A stretch of 5,982 nt of DNA from Halomonas sp. (GCA_007129225.1 SKVX01000548.1:1-5982); one strand, 5' to 3'; positions 1 through 5,679 are shown, counted from the stretch's first letter. Numbers and translations are program-made. Notes: a model not told the origin generated them from the letters alone.

Positions 1-386
1 AGTTCAACGGGCCGCTTATGCTGGTTCCCGGCTCCCACAATTTCTTCATTCCCTGCGTGGGACGCACTCCCGAAGACAACTACAAGGCGTCCCTGAAGAG
101 CCAGGACATTGGCGTGCCTGACAATGCCAGCCTGCGCAAGCTGATGCTGGAGGGGGATATCGAGGCGCCCAAGGGTGGCCCGGGCTCGCTGGTGCTGTTC
201 GAGTGCAACACCATGCACGGCTCCAACATGAACATGTCCTGCTGGCCCAGGAGCAACCTGTTCTTCGTCTACAATAGCGTCGAGAACGGCCTGTTGAACC
301 CCTTTTCGGCAACCGGCAGCGCCCTGAGTTTCTGGCCAACCGCTCGGACTGGAGCCCGTTGCGGCCTGTCAGTTAGGTCTGGATGA
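1..386 (+). CDS. ectD: Ectoine hydroxylase EctD, 3' part, frameshifted near its end
   Basis: EctD is a cytoplasmic Fe(II)/2-oxoglutarate dioxygenase that converts ectoine to 5-hydroxyectoine, a compatible solute. The 5' part, with the first His and the Asp iron ligands, lies outside the window. The frame entering at base 3 reads FNGPLMLVPGSH, a typical EctD stretch. The distal iron-ligand His lies in CNTMHGSN (codon 216-218) and the 2-oxoglutarate-binding Arg in WPRSN (codon 249-251). After NPFS (codons 297-308) the frame loses family likeness and runs to a TGA at 384-386. Reading on from base 308 in the neighbouring frame gives GNRQRPEFLANRSDWSPLRPV followed by S and TAG at 374-376, which is the expected EctD C-terminus. 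One base is therefore missing, most simply a C in the TTTTC-GGC run at 303-310. Either the last 20-odd residues are replaced in the living protein or this is a sequencing indel. The family call is firm. Confidence 0.9.
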   Translation, partial: FNGPLMLVPGSHNFFIPCVGRTPEDNYKASLKSQDIGVPDNASLRKLMLEGDIEAPKGGPGSLVLFECNTMHGSNMNMSCWPRSNLFFVYNSVENGLLNPFSATGSALSFWPTARTGARCGLSVRSG

Positions 387-478
387 TCCGCACGGGGCGC
401 TTCCTGCCTGCTGTGTTTGCCGGCCGACTGGCACTAGAGTAGCCTCCCAGGCTGAACAGGCCGACCGATAGGTACGTG

Positions 479-1186
479 ATGAGGCAAGGCTGCGTGGCTC
501 AGACAGGCAAGGATCAGTGCAGCCCGTGGTGGCTTTTGTGCGGTGCTCGGCGTCTGGCGCCTGGTCTATTGGTGGTGGCGATCGGCCTGCTGGCATCGGG
601 CTGTGCCATGATGGCGCCATCGCCGCCGCAGGACCAGGCCAATATCTGCGAGATATTCCTGGAACAGCCGACGTGGTACGACTACGCACGCGAAGCGGAA
701 GCGCAGTGGGGCACTCCCATTGCCACCCAGATGGCCTTCATTCAACAGGAGTCCTCCTTCAGGAGCCATGCTCGACCGCCCAGGAATCGCATCCTGGGTT
801 TCATCCCCGGGGGGCGGCCCTCCTCGGCGCGAGGCTATTCGCAGGCTCTGGATCCGGTCTGGGGTGAGTACCGGGAGGAGGCAGGCAGTGCCCTGGCACG
901 TCGCAGCCATATGAAGCACGCCACCGACTTCATTGGCTGGTACAACCGCCGCACCCACGATCAGCTCGGCATATCGCTGCACAATCCCGAGCACCTCTAC
1001 CTGGCCTATCACGAAGGCCAAGGGGGTTACCGTCGAGGCACGTTCCGCAGCAAGCCCCAGGTTATGCGGGCCGCCAGCCAGGTGAGTGCACGAGCCGCAC
1101 GTTACCAGTCGCAGTTGCCTGCCTGCGAAGCGGAACTTCGTTGCCGTCGCTTTTACCAGTTCGGGCCCTTCTGCTCGAAGGAATGA
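479..1186 (+). CDS. Lipoprotein with transglycosylase SLT (lysozyme-like) domain
   Basis: This is probably an outer-membrane-anchored murein-binding or murein-cleaving lipoprotein. The N-terminus has basic residues, a hydrophobic stretch (LAPGLLVVAIGLLASGC) and the lipobox LASGC. The lipidated Cys is residue 42 counted from the ATG at 479, and the residue after it is Ala rather than Asp, which favours outer-membrane sorting. The mature part has SLT landmarks: a Glu in FIQQESSF (residue 91) at the catalytic position, GYSQA (119-123) and the AYHEGQGGY motif (176-184), equivalent to AYNAG in lytic transglycosylases. Four Cys in the mature part, one near the lipid anchor and the rest near the C-terminus, could form disulfides. 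Start choice: GTG 476 and ATG 479 are adjacent, and AGG at 470-472 suits ATG 479 better. The roughly 25-residue N-region is long, and an in-frame TTG at 536 would give a more ordinary signal peptide. Enzymatic activity is inferred from the motifs. Confidence 0.8.
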   Translation: MRQGCVAQTGKDQCSPWWLLCGARRLAPGLLVVAIGLLASGCAMMAPSPPQDQANICEIFLEQPTWYDYAREAEAQWGTPIATQMAFIQQESSFRSHARPPRNRILGFIPGGRPSSARGYSQALDPVWGEYREEAGSALARRSHMKHATDFIGWYNRRTHDQLGISLHNPEHLYLAYHEGQGGYRRGTFRSKPQVMRAASQVSARAARYQSQLPACEAELRCRRFYQFGPFCSKE

Positions 1187-1187
1187 T

Positions 1188-1203
1188 CTATGCTGGCGCA
1201 TAG
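1188..1203 (+). terminator. Small perfect hairpin just after the lipoprotein stop
   Basis: CTATGC (1188-1193) and GCATAG (1198-1203) are perfect inverted arms around a TGGC loop, starting one base after the lipoprotein stop codon. The position fits a transcript end. No T-run follows (CCCCGC instead), so it is not a standard intrinsic terminator and may only protect the 3' end or be chance. Confidence 0.3.
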
Positions 1204-1265
1204 CCCCGCGCTTCCCGATAACCCGCGGCAATCCATTTCGAGAGGAGCATGTCGAGAGGTTTGCC

Positions 1266-1389
1266 ATGCAACCCGGACTCAGCTTGATCACCCTCGGTGT
1301 GCATCTGGGAAGTGGCACACAACCCCTTTGTCTGGATCGGGCCATCAGCAATCGGAACCGGTTTCGTTACGAAGAAGCTCCTTGGATAG
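1266..1389 (+). pseudogene. VOC/glyoxalase family gene remnant with the middle deleted
   Basis: An ATG at 1266 preceded by GAGAGG (1254-1259) opens the frame MQPGLSLITLGV, which is the characteristic start of small VOC-superfamily proteins (glyoxalase/bleomycin-resistance-like), where a D-L-x-R/A-x-x-x-F-Y segment should follow. It does not follow. Instead, from base 1306 in another frame the sequence reads WEVAHNPFVWIGP, which matches the C-terminal D-G-H-L-W-E-V-A-H-N-P motif of the same family; HL is still readable just before it in the first frame (1302-1307). Intact members are about 120-140 residues. Here only about a dozen N-terminal and about fifteen C-terminal residues remain, joined near 1300-1306 with a frame change, and the second frame stops at 1387-1389. 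About 90 codons have been lost. The ribosome binding site and start survive. The family call rests on motif recognition, not on a search. Confidence 0.65.
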
Positions 1390-1524
1390 CACTTGCCTTG
1401 AGTTGCCCGACCGAGGCGACAGCAGGCCGACTTCCACCTGGTCGTCGCGCAGTGCCTGGATGTCCTGGCCGGTCTCAATCATGCATCGATAGCGCTCCTG
1501 GCGGGCGAGGAGGTTGCGAATGGC
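1345..1524 (-). pseudogene. Coding-like tail of an unrecognised gene, start missing
   Basis: On the minus strand a frame is open from a stop at 1555-1557 to a TGA at 1345-1347. From 1524 onward it reads like genuine protein: AIRNLLARQERYR, then MIETGQDIQALRDDQVEVGL, ending KELLRNETGSDC. In the 41 codons starting at 1524, 34 end in G or C, as expected for a real gene in this GC-rich DNA and unlike a random frame. No ATG, GTG or TTG lies upstream in frame. The only start is ATG 1480-1482, which would give a 45-residue peptide and leave the coding-like upstream part untranslated. The simplest reading is a C-terminal gene fragment whose 5' end was lost when the present kinase gene came to lie beside it. 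The end of the VOC remnant overlaps it. I do not recognise the family. Confidence 0.4.
1508..1513 (+). promoter_or_regulatory. Strong Shine-Dalgarno site fixing the kinase start
   Basis: AGGAGG at 1508-1513 stands six bases before ATG 1520. This selects ATG 1520 over the in-frame TTG at 1514, which directly abuts the motif and could not use it. Confidence 0.75.
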
Positions 1525-2587
1525 CGCGCATGGCTCCGATCCACTCTCTCCATGTCACGAGAGTCAGCCTTCGGAACGGGACAAGGTGGCATTTCTCTCC
1601 AGTCAGGCCCCCTATCCCGAGATTACGGGCGAGGTGGAGGTCCATGAGACGCACATGGCGTGGGTCTTTCTGGTAGACGATCGGGCCTACAAGCTAAAGA
1701 AGCCACTGGCGTATGGTCATGGCGACGGGCGCTCACTGACGATGCGGGAGTTCCTCTGTCGTGAGGAGGTACGCCTCAATCGTCGCTTGGCGCCGGACGT
1801 CTATCTCGGCGTCGTGCCGCTGGGGCTGGACCTGGCCGGCAATCTCGTTCTGCGCGGCAGCGAGCGCGTCGTCGACTGGTTGGTGGTGATGCGTCGCCTG
1901 CCGGAGCCTCTGTTGCTGGATGTGGCTTTGAAGAAGGAAAGCGTCCTCCCCGCAGACATCGATCGCGTCGCCGACCGCCTCATTGACTTCTATCGCGGGC
2001 TCGAGCCCGAGCCCATTTCACCCGACGCCTACCTCGACCACTTTGCTCGAGAGCACGCCAGCAACCGGGAGGTGCTTGAGGACGAGCGACTCTCGCTGCC
2101 GCGAGAAAGGGTGAAGGCTGTTCTTTCCCGGCTTGACCACCTGATCGAGGAGGTGCCGGATCTGCTTGGCGACCGCGCCCGGCAGGGGCGCATCGTCGAA
2201 GGGCACGGCGACCTGCGTCCCGAGCATGTCTGTCTCTCGCGGCCACCAGTGATTATCGACTGCCTCGAATTCAGCCACGTCCTGCGCCAGGTCGATCCCT
2301 TCGACGAGCTGAGCTTCCTGGGCATGGAGTGCGATCGGCTGGGGGCGGGCTGGATTGGGCGCCAGCTTCTCGAGCGCTGTACTCGGGCGCTGCACGACTC
2401 TCCCGACCCTAGGCTGCTGGCGTTCTATACCGCCTATCGAGCCTGTCTTCGGGCACGCTTGACGCTGCTGCACCTGCTCGAACCTGATCCGTGCAAGCCG
2501 GAAAAATGGCAGGCGAGGGCCTGGGAGTATCTGGCTCTCGCCGAGCGGGCCTGCGTCGGACCGGAGCTAAAGCCGCTCCGACAATGA
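1520..2587 (+). CDS. Aminoglycoside phosphotransferase-fold kinase of unknown substrate
   Basis: The 355-residue product belongs to the APH/choline-kinase-like phosphotransferases (the COG2187-type group). After a short variable N-terminus, VEVHETHMAWVFL (39-51) and AYKLKKP (56-62) are hallmarks of the group, the latter supplying the nucleotide-binding Lys. REEVRLNRRLAPDVYLGV (81-98) provides the conserved Glu helix. GHGDLRPEHV (228-237) is the catalytic loop with Asp231 as expected base, and IIDCLEF (245-251) carries the metal-binding Asp247, followed by VDPFDELSFLGME. Many relatives are about 500 residues and carry a second C-terminal P-loop kinase domain. Here the protein ends after the APH domain, with no P-loop in the remaining sequence. 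These proteins are not proven antibiotic-resistance enzymes and the substrate is unknown; I would not call this a resistance gene. It has its own ribosome binding site, follows a gap of gene remnants, and converges on the PRPP synthetase gene. Confidence 0.87.
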   Translation: MAAHGSDPLSPCHESQPSERDKVAFLSSQAPYPEITGEVEVHETHMAWVFLVDDRAYKLKKPLAYGHGDGRSLTMREFLCREEVRLNRRLAPDVYLGVVPLGLDLAGNLVLRGSERVVDWLVVMRRLPEPLLLDVALKKESVLPADIDRVADRLIDFYRGLEPEPISPDAYLDHFAREHASNREVLEDERLSLPRERVKAVLSRLDHLIEEVPDLLGDRARQGRIVEGHGDLRPEHVCLSRPPVIIDCLEFSHVLRQVDPFDELSFLGMECDRLGAGWIGRQLLERCTRALHDSPDPRLLAFYTAYRACLRARLTLLHLLEPDPCKPEKWQARAWEYLALAERACVGPELKPLRQ

Positions 2588-2716
2588 TGCGGCACCGTCG
2601 GTGGAGAAAATCGCTGTCGAAGGACGGTTTATCCCTTCTTGACCATCCGAGCACTTCCATAGTGGCTCAAGATCGGTTCGAGGCTGAACAAGGTAAGTAA
2701 TCAGGATCAATGTTCT

Positions 2717-2739
2717 AGGGCCTTTAGTATCCAGGCCCT
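2717..2739. terminator. Inverted repeat between convergent genes, possible terminator
   Basis: AGGGCCT (2717-2723) and AGGCCCT (2733-2739) form a perfect 7-bp stem with a 9-base loop. It sits between the convergent kinase and PRPP synthetase genes and spans the last codons and stop (2724-2726) of the latter. Neither strand has a clear T-run after the stem, so termination is only a guess. The rest of the 136-base gap (2588-2723) holds just a 5-bp GAAGG/CCTTC stem at 2619-2638; I see no gene in it. Confidence 0.35.
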
Positions 2740-3704
2740 TCCAGCAACTCGCTGAGCGAGCGGTTTTCATGGACGCGTCGTATCGCCTCGGCAAAGAGCG
2801 GTGCGGCGCTGACCACCTCCAGATGATGGTGGACCACCTGATCGTCTAGCCGGGTCGGCGGGACTGTATCCGTGACGAGTATCTTGGCTAGCGCCGGGTC
2901 GCTGATGACGTGGCCTGCATCCCCAACGAAGAGACCGTGTGCCGCCAGTCCGTAAACCGTCTGTGCGCCGCGCTCCCGACAGGCTCTTGCGGCACGCAGC
3001 AATGTGCCGCCCGAGCTTATCAGGTCGTCCACCACCAGCACTGTGGCGTTATTCACCTCGCCGGCCAGCAGGGTGCCGCTGACTTCGCCTTCACTGCGGC
3101 GTTTTTCCATGAAAGCCAAGCCCACGTCCCTGCCCAGCAAGGCTTGCAGCATTTCTTGAAAGCCCTGGGCCCGTTTTACACCGCCCGGATCGGGGGAGGC
3201 CACCACCACCGGCCCCTCGCCACAGCGCTCCACCATATGAGTGGCGAAAAGCCGGCGGGTATCGAGGGTATAGGTGAGGCAGCGAAAGGCGTTCTGGAAG
3301 GCCGCGGGGTTGTGTACGTCGAGGGACATGATCCCATCGATACCCATGGTTTCCAGCAGCATGGCCAGATAGCGGGAGGTGACCGGGTCGCGCGTCTTGG
3401 TGCGCCGGTCCTTGCGGGCATAGGCGAGATAAGGGACCACCGCGGTGACCCTCCGGGCCCCGGCTTCGCGGACGGCTCCCAGGAAGAACAGCAACCGGCA
3501 GAGCCGCTCGTTGACCCTCTGTTCCGGGTCGCCGTTCAGGCTCTGCAGCACGTAGACATCGTCGCCGCGCACGCTGACCAGCGGCCGCGCCTTGTGCTCG
3601 CCATCCTCGAAGTCTCGCTCTTCATGGTCGGCAAGGACGATATCCAGTTCTCGGGCCACGGCTTCCCCGAAGGGGCGGCTGGCATTGAGTGCAAAGAGTT
3701 TCAT
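2724..3704 (-). CDS. prs: Ribose-phosphate pyrophosphokinase (PRPP synthetase), divergent paralogue
   Basis: It is expected to make PRPP from ribose 5-phosphate and ATP in the cytoplasm, feeding nucleotide, His and Trp synthesis. The 326-residue product has the family landmarks in order: MKLFALNASR start, FEDGEHK (32-38), PYLAYARKDRRTKTRDP (91-107) in place of the usual PYxxYARQDR segment, DVHNPAAFQNAF (129-140) with the conserved His131, ASPDPGGVKRA (169-179), EKRRSEGEVSG (200-210) with the catalytic-loop KRR, and the PRPP-binding loop VVDDLISSGGTL (224-235). The ARKDR and NPAAFQNAF variants, and SSGGT in place of DTGGT, mark it as divergent from the standard housekeeping enzyme, so it is probably a second copy (inference). 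Start: ATG 3704 matches the family N-terminus. GAGGAG lies only one base upstream, unusually close, and a TTG at 3713 would add three residues. It may be cotranscribed with the methyltransferase 69 bases upstream. Confidence 0.88.
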   Translation of the reverse strand: MKLFALNASRPFGEAVARELDIVLADHEERDFEDGEHKARPLVSVRGDDVYVLQSLNGDPEQRVNERLCRLLFFLGAVREAGARRVTAVVPYLAYARKDRRTKTRDPVTSRYLAMLLETMGIDGIMSLDVHNPAAFQNAFRCLTYTLDTRRLFATHMVERCGEGPVVVASPDPGGVKRAQGFQEMLQALLGRDVGLAFMEKRRSEGEVSGTLLAGEVNNATVLVVDDLISSGGTLLRAARACRERGAQTVYGLAAHGLFVGDAGHVISDPALAKILVTDTVPPTRLDDQVVHHHLEVVSAAPLFAEAIRRVHENRSLSELLEGPGY

Positions 3705-3711
3705 GCTCCTC

Positions 3712-3742
3712 AATATAGGACAGCCCGACCCGATTGAGCCAA
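3712..3742 (-). promoter_or_regulatory. Candidate promoter very close to the prs start
   Basis: On the minus strand, TTGGCT (3742-3737) and TATATT (3717-3712) resemble -35 and -10 boxes, with a long 19-base spacer (18 if CTATAT is used). Transcription would start at about 3705, practically at the ATG, so a transcript from here would be leaderless or nearly so. The spacer is poor, so this is tentative. Confidence 0.3.
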
Positions 3743-3745
3743 GAC

Positions 3746-3760
3746 GTTGTCACCGACAAC
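3746..3760. repeat. Perfect inverted repeat between methyltransferase and prs
   Basis: GTTGTC (3746-3751) and GACAAC (3755-3760) are perfect 6-bp arms around ACC. The repeat lies 14 bases past the methyltransferase stop and just upstream of the candidate prs -35 box. It could be an operator for prs or a weak transcript-end hairpin for the upstream gene; no T-run follows. Confidence 0.35.
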
Positions 3761-3773
3761 CGTTGGGAAGCTG

Positions 3774-4541
3774 TCAGCGTTGTGCCTTGAGCCTCAGACG
3801 CACGTAGTCGGCGGTCCAGTTTCCGTGGCTGTCGCACAGGGTATGGGACAGCAGGCGCAGGGCATCGTCGAGGATCGCTTCGCGCACCTCTTCCTCGAGC
3901 CCGTGGAGGAAGGCATTGGCGAAGGTGGCAAGCCATCCGGCCATCCCGGTGGGCAATGGGGTCGGGCGTGGTATCAGTTCGATGGTGTCGATGGTGAAGC
4001 CGGCGGCCCTCAGGCTGGTGCCGTACTCTTCCACCGTCGGAAAGAACCAGGGAAAGCGTGCCGTGCCACTGATCCCTCGAGCCTGCAGCGCTGCCAGGAT
4101 GGCGGTACAGATGGCGGCGACATTGCCGTGACCGCCGAACTCGGCGACGAAGCGTCCCCCGGGCTTGAGCGCGCGATGTATGCTGGCGATCACGGCTTCA
4201 TGGTTGAGCATCCAGTGCAGCGCGGCATTACTGAATACGGCATCGAACTCATGATCGAAGGGCAGGTGGTGGGCGTCCACGACCCGTGCGTCAAGGCCGC
4301 GCGCCCGGGCGGCCTCGACCATATCGGCAGAGGCATCCACGCCGATGACCGTGGCGCCCGACTTGGCCAGGACTTCGGTCAGGCTGCCATCGCCGCACCC
4401 CAGGTCGAGGATACGCTCACCGGCCTTCGGGGCCAGCAGCTCGGCCACCTCAGCACCCAGTGCGGGCACGAAATCGGCGTGATGGGCATAGCGACTGGCT
4501 TGCCATTGCTGCCCAGGTGCGTTGTGGGGGACGTCATTCAT
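3774..4541 (-). CDS. Class I SAM-dependent methyltransferase, Tam/BioC-like
   Basis: The 255-residue product is a soluble methyltransferase of the UbiE/BioC/Tam-like Rossmann group. Visible motifs: ERILDLGCGDGSL (42-54, SAM-binding motif I), VIGVDAS (65-71) with the acidic residue that contacts the SAM ribose, DAHHLPF (89-95), FDAVFSNAALHWM (99-111), a motif shared with trans-aconitate methyltransferases, and ALKPGGRFVAEFGG (124-137). The C-terminal third, with ARFPWFFPTVEEY (161-173), probably forms the substrate cap. No transmembrane segment or signal is visible. Start: ATG 4541 begins MNDVPHNAPG. An upstream extension in the same frame would run deep into the reductase gene and carries no family features. 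The start overlaps the reductase stop (4534-4536) by eight bases, so translation is probably coupled. The substrate cannot be told from sequence; Tam, BioC and small-molecule O-methyltransferases are all possible. Confidence 0.85.
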   Translation of the reverse strand: MNDVPHNAPGQQWQASRYAHHADFVPALGAEVAELLAPKAGERILDLGCGDGSLTEVLAKSGATVIGVDASADMVEAARARGLDARVVDAHHLPFDHEFDAVFSNAALHWMLNHEAVIASIHRALKPGGRFVAEFGGHGNVAAICTAILAALQARGISGTARFPWFFPTVEEYGTSLRAAGFTIDTIELIPRPTPLPTGMAGWLATFANAFLHGLEEEVREAILDDALRLLSHTLCDSHGNWTADYVRLRLKAQR

Positions 4542-5490
4542 TGTGGGTTCCGGGGGAGTCGTTCGCGGCGCGAGCCGCCAGTTCCTGGGGTAGCAGGGCG
4601 GCATGGATCAGTTCATTGGTCGGGGTGGCGACGCCCACGGCAAGGCCCAGTCGTACTACGGCCCCGTTCTGCGATTCCAGCTCCGAGGGCTGGCCGGCCA
4701 TGATGTTGCGCTGCATGGAGGAGGTGCTCTCGGCCGGCATGGCATCGATGAACTGCATGGCACGAGCGGCGGCGTCGTCGGGGAAGGCCACGCCATGGGC
4801 ACGAGCGACGGCATCGATCTCCTCGAGCATGCGTTCGATGATGAGTCGTGTCTCCGGTAGCTGTCGCGTCACTCCGATGGGTGAGCGGGTGATGCTACCT
4901 ATACCGCTCATGGCGCAGATGAACAGGAATTTGCTCCACTGGGCAACCTTGATGTCATCCGGAATCTCGGCGCTGACCCCCCGGGCCTGGTCGAAGGCTG
5001 CCTTGAGACGGGAAATCCGCTCGCTGCTGTGATTGTCGCGCTCGCCGAAGCGAACGAATGGGTCGACGCCGGCATGGCGCACATGTCCCGGGGACTCGAT
5101 CCACGCCAGGATACCGCACAGCCCCTCGATCACCGGGCCTTTGCCCAGCACTTCGGCCAGCGTGTCGGCAGCTTCGACCCCGTTTTCCAGGGGCAGCACG
5201 ACGGTATCCGGCCCGACCATCGGGCGCATCGCTTCCGCCGCCTCGCGTACCTGCCACGCCTTTACCGCCACGATCACGCAATCCACTATGCCGACGCTTG
5301 CCGGGTCGTCGGAGGCCTGGGCAGGATGGATCGATACATCTCCCTTGATGCTGGTGACGGCCAATCCATCCTGGCGGATTGCGGCGAGATGCTCGCCACG
5401 GGCGATGAAGGTCACGTTCTCGCCCGCTTCGGCCAGGCGAGCCCCGAAGTAGCCGCCCACACCGCCGCTACCCATGATCGCGAATCTCAT
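4534..5490 (-). CDS. panE: 2-dehydropantoate 2-reductase family protein (ketopantoate reductase-like)
   Basis: Family members reduce 2-dehydropantoate to pantoate with NADPH in pantothenate/CoA synthesis. The 318-residue product begins MRFAIMGSGGVGGYFG with the dinucleotide-binding GxGxxG. Next come AVKAWQV (75-81), PLENGVEAAD (100-109, with the Asn equivalent to E. coli Asn98), WSKFLF (185-190, with Lys187 at the catalytic-lysine position), Ser258, and PSELESQNG (268-276) with Glu270. The 12-residue Ser258-Glu270 spacing matches Ser244-Glu256 of E. coli PanE. The residue equivalent to E. coli Asn180 is Ile191, within the ICAMSGIGSITRSPIG stretch of a common subfamily that may not all act on ketopantoate, so true PanE function is probable rather than proven. 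Start: AGGAGG (5500-5495 on the minus strand) lies four bases before ATG 5490. It is the first gene of a minus-strand group with the methyltransferase and perhaps prs. Confidence 0.87.
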   Translation of the reverse strand: MRFAIMGSGGVGGYFGARLAEAGENVTFIARGEHLAAIRQDGLAVTSIKGDVSIHPAQASDDPASVGIVDCVIVAVKAWQVREAAEAMRPMVGPDTVVLPLENGVEAADTLAEVLGKGPVIEGLCGILAWIESPGHVRHAGVDPFVRFGERDNHSSERISRLKAAFDQARGVSAEIPDDIKVAQWSKFLFICAMSGIGSITRSPIGVTRQLPETRLIIERMLEEIDAVARAHGVAFPDDAAARAMQFIDAMPAESTSSMQRNIMAGQPSELESQNGAVVRLGLAVGVATPTNELIHAALLPQELAARAANDSPGTHNE

Positions 5491-5509
5491 CTTGCCTCCT
5501 TCAGTTGGG

Positions 5510-5527
5510 ATAACACCCGTGGGTTAT
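5510..5527. promoter_or_regulatory. Imperfect palindrome, possible operator
   Basis: ATAACACCCGTGGGTTAT is an 18-bp imperfect palindrome with perfect 5-bp outer arms (ATAAC/GTTAT) and 14 of 18 positions symmetric. It lies ten bases past the panE-like Shine-Dalgarno motif in the divergent region. On the plus strand it occupies almost exactly the spacer between a weak TTGGGA (5505-5510) and GAGTAT (5528-5533), a 17-base spacing. It may bind a dimeric regulator acting on either gene. No regulator family is recognised. Confidence 0.35.
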
Positions 5528-5551
5528 GAGTATCAGGATAGTGATAATGTC

Positions 5552-5574
5552 GAGCAATGGCCGCACCGTTGCTC
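5552..5574 (+). promoter_or_regulatory. Strong hairpin in the phosphorylase leader
   Basis: GAGCAATGG (5552-5560) and CCGTTGCTC (5566-5574) pair over nine positions, with one U-G wobble in RNA, around a CCGCA loop. It is the best hairpin in the window. No T-run follows, so it is not a standard terminator. The right arm can also pair with a second copy of GAGCAAT at 5667-5673 next to the downstream start codon. As DNA it could equally be an operator in the divergent region. A candidate -10 (GATAAT, 5543-5548) would place a start inside the left arm, so the true promoter position matters. Confidence 0.5.
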
Positions 5575-5634
5575 AAGCCGACTTGTCCGATATCAAGGGG
5601 TCACGTCATTGCGCTGCCCTTGCCGGAGGAATTG

Positions 5635-5664
5635 ATGCAGACTCGAGCGAGGCATAGTGCATAA
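5635..5664 (+). CDS. Possible 9-codon leader peptide upstream of the phosphorylase gene
   Basis: GGAGGA (5625-5630) with good spacing precedes ATG 5635, which opens MQTRARHSA and ends in TAA 5662-5664, 15 bases before the phosphorylase ATG. The ribosome binding site here is clearly stronger than that of the main gene. The codons include CGA and AGG, which are uncommon in the neighbouring genes. The frame is the same as the main gene, so the alternative is a former start separated by a nonsense change. The extra residues do not look like part of the phosphorylase family, which favours a leader or chance. Confidence 0.35.
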   Translation: MQTRARHSA

Positions 5665-5679
5665 GCGAGCAATCGGACC

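Noticed and set aside
441..453. AGCCT-CCC-AGGCT stem upstream of the lipoprotein gene as an ectD terminator
   Set aside because: Only five pairs with a three-base loop, no T-run, and more than 60 bases past the ectD stop; likely chance.
1239..1259. Direct repeat CGAGAGG (1239-1245 and 1253-1259) as an insertion footprint
   Set aside because: Seven bases, and one copy is simply the ribosome binding site of the VOC remnant; no element lies between them.
566..1351. Long minus-strand open frame opposite the lipoprotein gene
   Set aside because: It mirrors the lipoprotein gene, crosses the VOC remnant and shows no family motif; a GC-rich antisense shadow.
1520..2587. Kinase gene as an aminoglycoside resistance gene
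   Set aside because: The motifs are of the broad APH-fold group of unknown substrate; nothing points to an antibiotic substrate or a mobile context.
2910..3737. 275-codon plus-strand open frame opposite prs
   Set aside because: It lies inside the clearly assigned PRPP synthetase gene; its composition (many His, Gln, Gly) is typical of an antisense frame.
3747..4703. 318-codon plus-strand open frame opposite the methyltransferase and reductase
   Set aside because: It spans two well-supported genes on the other strand and has no recognisable domain.
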